A program made the translations under genes and the position numbers. A DNA stretch of 64,000 bases from NCBI GenBank assembly GCA_965237965.1, contig CBDEGT010000001.1, forward strand, positions 62,001-126,000, read 5' to 3'. How positions within the stretch are numbered: the first letter of the stretch is position 1; each line of letters opens with the position of its first letter. This DNA comes from UBA2988 sp965237965. Lineage in GTDB: Bacteria; Gemmatimonadota; Gemmatimonadetes; Longimicrobiales; Gaopeijiaceae. The notes beneath the pieces are model-generated. The model did not search any database. It saw nothing but the letters and a program-made list of their open reading frames with translations, and was not told the origin of the DNA. Shown here in pieces: positions 59,123-64,000 of the stretch.

Positions 59123-60418
59123 TCACTCGGCGCGAAGGGCGGCCACCGGCTCGAGCCGGGAAGCACGGAGCGCAGGAAGGATGCCGAACAGCATCCCAGT
59201 AACCGCGGCCATGATGAGCGCGGCCACCGCCGCCCAGAGCGGTACCGCAGCAGGGAGCGGTGTGAACGATTCGACCAGTTCGGCGAGCCCACCACCGATC
59301 AGCATACCGAGCGCCGCCCCCAGCACGGTCAGCACGCCGGCCTCCACGAGGAACTGCCAGAGGATCTCGCGCCGGGTCGCGCCCACGGCCTTGCGAATAC
59401 CGATCTCGTGGGTTCGTTCGGTGACTGAGATCAGCATGATGCCGATCACGCCGACGCCTCCGACCATGAGGGCGGCCGACGTGAGCGCGAGCATGCCCAG
59501 CAGGATCATGGAGGTGAAGCGATCGACTAGAGCCAGGATCTGTGCGGACTCGATCAGGGCGAAGTCGTTCGCCTCGCTGGGACGCAGCCCGCGCATGCCG
59601 CGTAGCACTGCCGTGACCTCGTCCTTGACCAGGTCCTGGCGCACCGAGTCGGCGGGAACCACGAGGATCTGCGCCTGCTCGTCATTCGCCGCGAGGTGTT
59701 TGAGCGCTGCCGAGTACGGCATCACCACCCAGTGCTTGATGACGGCCGTGAAGATGTTCGGGGCCGGAGCGAACACGCCGACCACCGTGAATTCGCGCCG
59801 ATCGCCGCGTGAGTTGGTCAAGCCAATGCGCTGGCCGATCGGGTCTCGGAATCCGAACAGCTCCTCAGCCAAGGCTTCCGAGATGACCGTGGTCGCGCGG
59901 CTCTGTCGCACTTCCGCTGGCGTGAAGTCGCGGCCTGCGATGAAGTCTCCCTGGGTGTAACTCGGCCATCCAGCTGCGTACCCCTGACTCTGCACGTTCG
60001 GCAGCCGGCTGCCGTCGAAATCGACCGTCACGCCCAGCGGCACGTTGTAGAGTGCCTCCCCGACCGAGGCGAGCCGGCCGATCCGAGCCGCCTCGATGGG
60101 CCGGATCGCGGGCCGGGTCCACCAGGGCTCCTCGGAGTCGTCGTTCTCCACCCGCGCGGCCGTGAAGTCAAAGCGGGTGATCACGAAATTGCGCGGGCCG
60201 GAAACCTCGAACGAGTCCTGGATCGACTCCCGCAGTCCGCTGACGAACGCGGCCAGAAGCACCACGACGGCGACGCCGACAGAAACTCCGAAAATGGTGA
60301 GCGCCGAACGCACTCGGTTCGCGAGGAGCGTCTCGAACGCGATCCTGAAACCCTCTCCAAAGTTCAGTCGGCGGGGGTCGTTGCTGGCCGCGTTGCCGCT
60401 ACTCTCCGTGCCCGTCAT
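59123..60418 (-). CDS. MacB-type FtsX-family ABC permease
   Basis: 431 residues from ATG 60418, which overlaps the stop of the upstream permease (ATGA). N-terminal helix ALTIFGVSVGVAVVVLLAAF, a MacB-periplasmic core domain (RNFVITRFDF, FIAGRDFTPAEVRQSR, VVISEALAEELFGFRDPIGQ) and the FtsX C-terminal part with VTERTHEIGIRKAVGATRRE and three helices. No ATPase domain is fused and none lies in the window, so the ATP-binding subunit must come from elsewhere, or from upstream beyond the right edge. Confidence 0.9.
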   Translation of the reverse strand: MTGTESSGNAASNDPRRLNFGEGFRIAFETLLANRVRSALTIFGVSVGVAVVVLLAAFVSGLRESIQDSFEVSGPRNFVITRFDFTAARVENDDSEEPWWTRPAIRPIEAARIGRLASVGEALYNVPLGVTVDFDGSRLPNVQSQGYAAGWPSYTQGDFIAGRDFTPAEVRQSRATTVISEALAEELFGFRDPIGQRIGLTNSRGDRREFTVVGVFAPAPNIFTAVIKHWVVMPYSAALKHLAANDEQAQILVVPADSVRQDLVKDEVTAVLRGMRGLRPSEANDFALIESAQILALVDRFTSMILLGMLALTSAALMVGGVGVIGIMLISVTERTHEIGIRKAVGATRREILWQFLVEAGVLTVLGAALGMLIGGGLAELVESFTPLPAAVPLWAAVAALIMAAVTGMLFGILPALRASRLEPVAALRAE

Positions 60419-61656
60419 TCGTGCCGCAATGCGTCGACGGGATCGAGGCGTGCGGCGCGCGATGCGGGGTAGACGCCCGCGGCGATGCCGACGCTCAGCC
60501 CCAGGGCGATACCCAGTACGATCCACTTCGTCGCCAGGGTGGCGGGTAGAGGCGTCGCGTGGCGCAGGAGCAGGGCGAGCCCGATCCCCAGGCCGACACC
60601 GATCAGCGCGCCGAACCCCGACAGCGTGGCCGACTCGATCAGAACCTGCGTGAGGATGTCCCTGCGTCGGGCGCCGACCGCCTTCCGCACGCCGATCTCA
60701 CGCGTGCGCTCCATGACCGACACGAGCATGATGTTCATGATTACGATACCGCCCACGACCAGCGCGATCGCGACCAGGCTGGGTAACGCGATGAACAGGA
60801 TGCGTGAGATGCGGTCCCAGAAGGAGAGCGTCTCGTCTGACGTCTCCAGGGCGAAGTCGTTCTCCTCAGTGGGTCTCAGCCCTCGCCTCACGCGCATGAG
60901 CCCCTCGATCTCGGCCTGCGCCTCGCGCAGGGTCGCCGGATCCAGCGTCTGGATGACGACCTGATCGACGACTCCGTGCGGGTTGATGCTCGCTTCGATG
61001 GGTGAGCGGGCTGGCGCTACGGCCAGGTTGTCGAGCGACTGCCCGAAAAGCGAGCCGAGCGATTCGATCACACCGATCACTCGGTATGGGAAGCCGCGGA
61101 TCCGAACCGAGCGTCCCATCGGATCGGATCCCTCGTAGAGTCGGTCCGCCGTCTCCCACCCTAACACCACGACGGGCACACCGCGCTCCGCCTCCTGCGG
61201 CGTGAACGCGCGGCCCCGCTCGATCACCCAGTCGCGGATCTGGAAGATCTGGGGCGAGGCGCCCATCATGCGCACGTTTGTGACTGTGCGCCCATTGTCC
61301 CCTTCCACCGCGCCGCCGGTGACGCTCTCCACGGCCACGCGCGCGGGCACGGAGAGGCGGGCCCGCACCGCGTCCGCGTCCTCGTAGGTAATCGAGGGCC
61401 GACGGCGCTGTGCGCGCCGGTACTCTGGGTCCGAGTTGAAGCTGACCTCGGGGGAGCGTCGGAGTCGGACGGTGTTGATCCCGAAGATCTGCGCAGAGAG
61501 GTCATCGCGGATGTAACGGTCCATCCCCTCCACGACGCTCACCACCAAAAGCAGGAACATGACGCCAATGGTCACGCCGAGGAGCGCGAAGAAGCTCTTC
61601 AGCTTCTCGGTCCGCAGCTGGGTCATGGCCAGCGTGACCCCCTCCCAGACGTGCAC
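60415..61656 (-). CDS. MacB-type FtsX-family ABC permease (paralogue)
   Basis: 413 residues. Same layout as its neighbour: TM helix FFALLGVTIGVMFLLLVVSV, periplasmic core (DDLSAQIFGINTVRLRRSPE, RGRAFTPQEAERGVPVVVLG), and C-terminal FtsX helices with VMERTREIGVRKAVGARRRD. The two permeases differ enough in sequence to be old duplicates; they could form a heterodimer. The start follows the MacA-like gene by about 14 bases. Substrate unknown: peptides, lipopeptides or antibiotics are usual for this class. Confidence 0.9.
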   Translation of the reverse strand: MHVWEGVTLAMTQLRTEKLKSFFALLGVTIGVMFLLLVVSVVEGMDRYIRDDLSAQIFGINTVRLRRSPEVSFNSDPEYRRAQRRRPSITYEDADAVRARLSVPARVAVESVTGGAVEGDNGRTVTNVRMMGASPQIFQIRDWVIERGRAFTPQEAERGVPVVVLGWETADRLYEGSDPMGRSVRIRGFPYRVIGVIESLGSLFGQSLDNLAVAPARSPIEASINPHGVVDQVVIQTLDPATLREAQAEIEGLMRVRRGLRPTEENDFALETSDETLSFWDRISRILFIALPSLVAIALVVGGIVIMNIMLVSVMERTREIGVRKAVGARRRDILTQVLIESATLSGFGALIGVGLGIGLALLLRHATPLPATLATKWIVLGIALGLSVGIAAGVYPASRAARLDPVDALRHE

Positions 61657-61670
61657 GGATACGCTCCGGC

Positions 61671-62975
61671 TCAGTCGTTGTCGGGGGCCAGCCTGCGCAC
61701 CCGGTCGCCGCCCCGCAGCTCGCGAATCGCCGTGTATGGCCCGGCGACCACGGTGTCTCCCGGGCCGATCCCAGAGACGACCTCGAAGTACTCGTCGCCG
61801 GCGATACCGACTGAAACGGGAACGAACTTGACCTTGCCCGCACTTACCCGGAACGCGCCTTCCACCTCGTCCTCGCCGGCTCGGGCGACGCCTGGCGCGA
61901 CGTCTGGCTCGTTGCGCGTACCGCCGAAGCCGAAGCCCCTCCGCTCGCCGGATCGGTCGGTGGTGGCCAGCGTGTCGGCGGCGGGTCGGACGGTAAGCGC
62001 AATGATCGGGATCGCGACCGCGCCGTCTCGCGTGTCGGTGACGATGTCCGCTGTGGCCGACAGGTCCGGGCGCAGCACGACCGGCGGATCGCTGAGGGTG
62101 ATGACCACTTCGAAGTCGATCGCCGCCTGTTGGCCGCTCGCTGTTTGGGAAGAGGGCGGCCGGATCGCGCTGTTTCCGATCTCGGTAATTCGCCCTGTGA
62201 ACACTTCTCCGGGAAACGCGTCGATCTCCACCGACGCGCTGTCCCCGAGCGCCAGCTGCGGGACATCGGTCTCGTCCACCTGCACGACCACCTCCACGAC
62301 GCCGAGGTCGGAGATGGTGAGGATCAGGCTACCGGGGTTGTTCATGGTGCCGATGATGACCGTCTCACCTTCTTCGACCTGGAGTCGGGTCACCTTGCCG
62401 TCGATCGGTGCCCGCAGCACGGTCTTCGCGAGCCGATCGTCCGCCTCTGCGACCGATGCGCGCGCCTGCTCCACGAAATGGCGCGCGGCCTCCTCCGACG
62501 CGCGTGCGACCGCTGCGTTGGTCGCGGCGTCCTGGAGCTGTTGTGGACTCACGAGCGCGGAGTCACGCTCGCCCAGGCTGCGCAGCCGGGCGTGATCACG
62601 TTCCGCACGGAGCAGGCTGGCCTCTTGCTGCGAGGCCTGTGCCTCGGCCTGGCTGAGCGCCGCACGCGCGCGTGAAACCGCCGCCTGGAACTGAGTGGGG
62701 TCGAGCCTGAGCAGTACCTGGCCCGACCGCACGTCGTCACCCTCGCGCACGAGCAATTCGGACACCCTCGCCGAGACGTCCGAGCTCAGATCTACGGTTC
62801 TTCGCGCCCGCACATTCCCGGAGGCGGTCACGATCGCCACCAGGTCAAGGCGCGTCACCTCCTCGAGACGAACCTCGGGCCCTCGGTCGCGCGAGCGAAC
62901 GATGGTGAGGACCGTAGCCACGACGAACCCCGCCCCGACCAGGATCCCGATGGTCAGCTTCCTCCGTCCGGTCAT
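61671..62975 (-). CDS. MacA-type periplasmic adaptor (HlyD/RND family)
   Basis: 434 residues from ATG 62975 (an in-frame GTG 62990 overlaps the TolC stop). N-terminal membrane anchor LTIGILVGAGFVVATVLTIV, then a barrel-sandwich domain interrupted by a coiled coil (VREGDDVRSGQVLLRLDPTQ, RARAALSQAEAQASQQEASL, DRLAKTVLRAPIDGKVTRLQ), followed by beta-barrel and membrane-proximal domains (VVQVDETDVPQLALGDSASV, VVSGIGPGDTVVAGP). It joins the inner-membrane permeases to the TolC channel. Confidence 0.93.
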   Translation of the reverse strand: MTGRRKLTIGILVGAGFVVATVLTIVRSRDRGPEVRLEEVTRLDLVAIVTASGNVRARRTVDLSSDVSARVSELLVREGDDVRSGQVLLRLDPTQFQAAVSRARAALSQAEAQASQQEASLLRAERDHARLRSLGERDSALVSPQQLQDAATNAAVARASEEAARHFVEQARASVAEADDRLAKTVLRAPIDGKVTRLQVEEGETVIIGTMNNPGSLILTISDLGVVEVVVQVDETDVPQLALGDSASVEIDAFPGEVFTGRITEIGNSAIRPPSSQTASGQQAAIDFEVVITLSDPPVVLRPDLSATADIVTDTRDGAVAIPIIALTVRPAADTLATTDRSGERRGFGFGGTRNEPDVAPGVARAGEDEVEGAFRVSAGKVKFVPVSVGIAGDEYFEVVSGIGPGDTVVAGPYTAIRELRGGDRVRRLAPDND

Positions 62976-62986
62976 GTGCGCTCTCT

Positions 62987-64000
62987 TCACTCCCTCAGCT
63001 GTGTTCCGACGACGGTCTCCAGTTGTGTGACCGCGTCGTGATACGCGTAGACTGCGTTTACATATGCCTGATCCGCCTCGGCTTTGACGGTCTCGGCGTC
63101 GACGAGATCGACGAATGAGATCGCCCCCAGCCGATATCGCTCTCCGGCCAGCCTGAGCTGCTCGTCCGAGACCTCGCGGTTGCGTGCCTCCAGGGCCGCA
63201 CTCTGGTAAGCCGTGGCGAGAGTGCGTAGCGCGATCGTAAGGTCGGCGGTCAGGGCGAGACGCTGCTCGCGCACCTGAAGCTCGGCGTCCGAGCGCTGAA
63301 CCCGGGCAGCTTCCAGTTGGCGTTCGCGCGTGAGTCCCTGAAAGATCGGCAGACTGAGCGAAAGGGATGCGGAGGCGGGCTGCCGGCTGAAGTCGAATGG
63401 GAACGCGTTGTTCTCGGCGACGATTCTGTTGCGCATCTCGTCGGTGAAACGGAACGCTGTGCAGTCACTCGACGGGAGCGGCTCCGCGAGGCGTGCGTAG
63501 ATCTGGTTCAGGAGCACGCACTGCTCCACCTGCCCGGCGACCTGCGCCTGGGCCTGCGTGATGAGACTGGCGGAATTGCTGGCCTGACGCGTGAAACCGC
63601 TGATGCCGGCCTGAGCGAAGAGGCTGGGGAGGTATGCGGAGCGGGCCTGCTGAACCTGCATGCGGCTCGCGTCGAGGTTGGCGGTTCGGGCGCGTAGAGC
63701 CGGATTCCGCTCGAGTGCAGTCGCCAGGAGGGCGTCCCGGTCCCAGGCCGGTGCCTCGAGCTCGAAACGGGTAGTGAGGACCATCGGGCGGTCTACCTCC
63801 ATCCCGACCTGCTGGAGTAGACGAAGCCGCGCCGTGCTGAGCGCGTTGATGGCCTGCAGCTGGGTGACCTCGGCTCGACCCACCTGGACTTCGGCCTGTC
63901 GGACGTCCAAAGGGGTGACGGCGCCCACCTCCTGCTGGGCCTGTGCGAGCCGGAGATTGAAGCGAGCACGCTCGAGCCGCTGGCCAGCGAGGGTCTCGCC
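62987..64000 (-). CDS. TolC-family outer-membrane efflux protein (5' end outside window)
   Basis: 338 codons, open to the right edge. Alternating long helices and strands of the TolC fold: VTPLDVRQAEVQVGRAEVTQ, LQAINALSTARLRLLQQVGM, ERNPALRARTANLDASRMQV, SASLSLSLPIFQGLTRERQL and VSDEQLRLAGERYRLGAISF followed by VDLVDAETVKAEADQAYVNA. Two repeats of the OEP domain are recognisable. It precedes the MacA-like gene, giving the order tolC-macA-permease-permease-bshB1. The start codon and signal peptide are beyond base 64000. Confidence 0.92.
   Translation of the reverse strand, partial: GETLAGQRLERARFNLRLAQAQQEVGAVTPLDVRQAEVQVGRAEVTQLQAINALSTARLRLLQQVGMEVDRPMVLTTRFELEAPAWDRDALLATALERNPALRARTANLDASRMQVQQARSAYLPSLFAQAGISGFTRQASNSASLITQAQAQVAGQVEQCVLLNQIYARLAEPLPSSDCTAFRFTDEMRNRIVAENNAFPFDFSRQPASASLSLSLPIFQGLTRERQLEAARVQRSDAELQVREQRLALTADLTIALRTLATAYQSAALEARNREVSDEQLRLAGERYRLGAISFVDLVDAETVKAEADQAYVNAVYAYHDAVTQLETVVGTQLRE

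Noticed and set aside
1..64000. CRISPR array or integrase-carrying prophage
   Set aside because: No regularly spaced direct repeats with unique spacers and no cas, integrase or phage structural genes were seen on either strand.

Overview
The window is high-GC DNA from a Gram-negative (diderm) bacterium. It carries a TorF-type porin, a TolC/MacA/MacB-type efflux set, menH, bshB1, a MglA GTPase and an rpsF/rplI/rsfS/smc/dnaX/ybaB/recR backbone. The mix of gene order, MglA, orphan Ser/Thr-kinase starts and secreted Gemmatimonadota-like hypotheticals makes Gemmatimonadota my best guess. That is inference; no rRNA gene is present to settle it.

Layout. Bases 1-5600 are an accessory graveyard: the end of a sulfoacetaldehyde acetyltransferase gene (xsc), a broken pstS-like fragment, a truncated tauE-like permease, an intact small membrane protein, a tRNA-Cys 3' half, relics of IS256-, IS481- and IS630-type elements, a metallo-beta-lactamase-fold scrap, an intact SLC13-type anion permease, and CHRD and kinase scraps. 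Bases 5600-22500 are mostly chromosomal: a serine-beta-lactamase-like enzyme, a lipoprotein, a cNMP-domain Na+/H+ antiporter cut by an IS5-family (IS427-type) element, a cyclophilin, menH, an Arg/Ala-rich secreted repeat protein, rho, tesA divergent from a ybbA/ybbP-like ABC pair, and an aminotransferase.

Bases 22700-28100 are a second scrambled zone: an HD-GYP stump ending exactly at a complete IS256-family element, a degenerate tRNA-Ala, an IS5 element splitting a BIG2/DUF11 lipoprotein gene, and a head-on junction between that gene and a truncated aminotransferase. Next come a Nif11-type leader peptide (RiPP-precursor-like) with a downstream unknown gene, then a nitrogen module (TorF porin, amtB, glnK).

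Bases 32500-58300 are housekeeping DNA: prs, rplY, pth; a single gene fusing ribosomal proteins bS6 and bS18, then a DUF2232 membrane protein, rplI and rsfS; a P-loop-less ParA/CpsD-like membrane protein overlapping smc; dnaX-ybaB-recR; mglA (frameshifted); pgsA-cinA-hydrolase-grpE-dnaJ; mnmA; and a small HIRAN-domain protein. The right end, on the minus strand, is a TolC-MacA-permease-permease-bshB1 cluster that continues beyond the window.

The most notable observations are the bS6-bS18 fusion, the orphan Nif11 precursor with a 15-residue Cys-free core, the pseudo-ATPase coupled to smc, a hairpin covering the transposase ribosome-binding site in the IS256 element and its relic, and three insertion-disrupted genes, two of them with clean reconstructable target sites.
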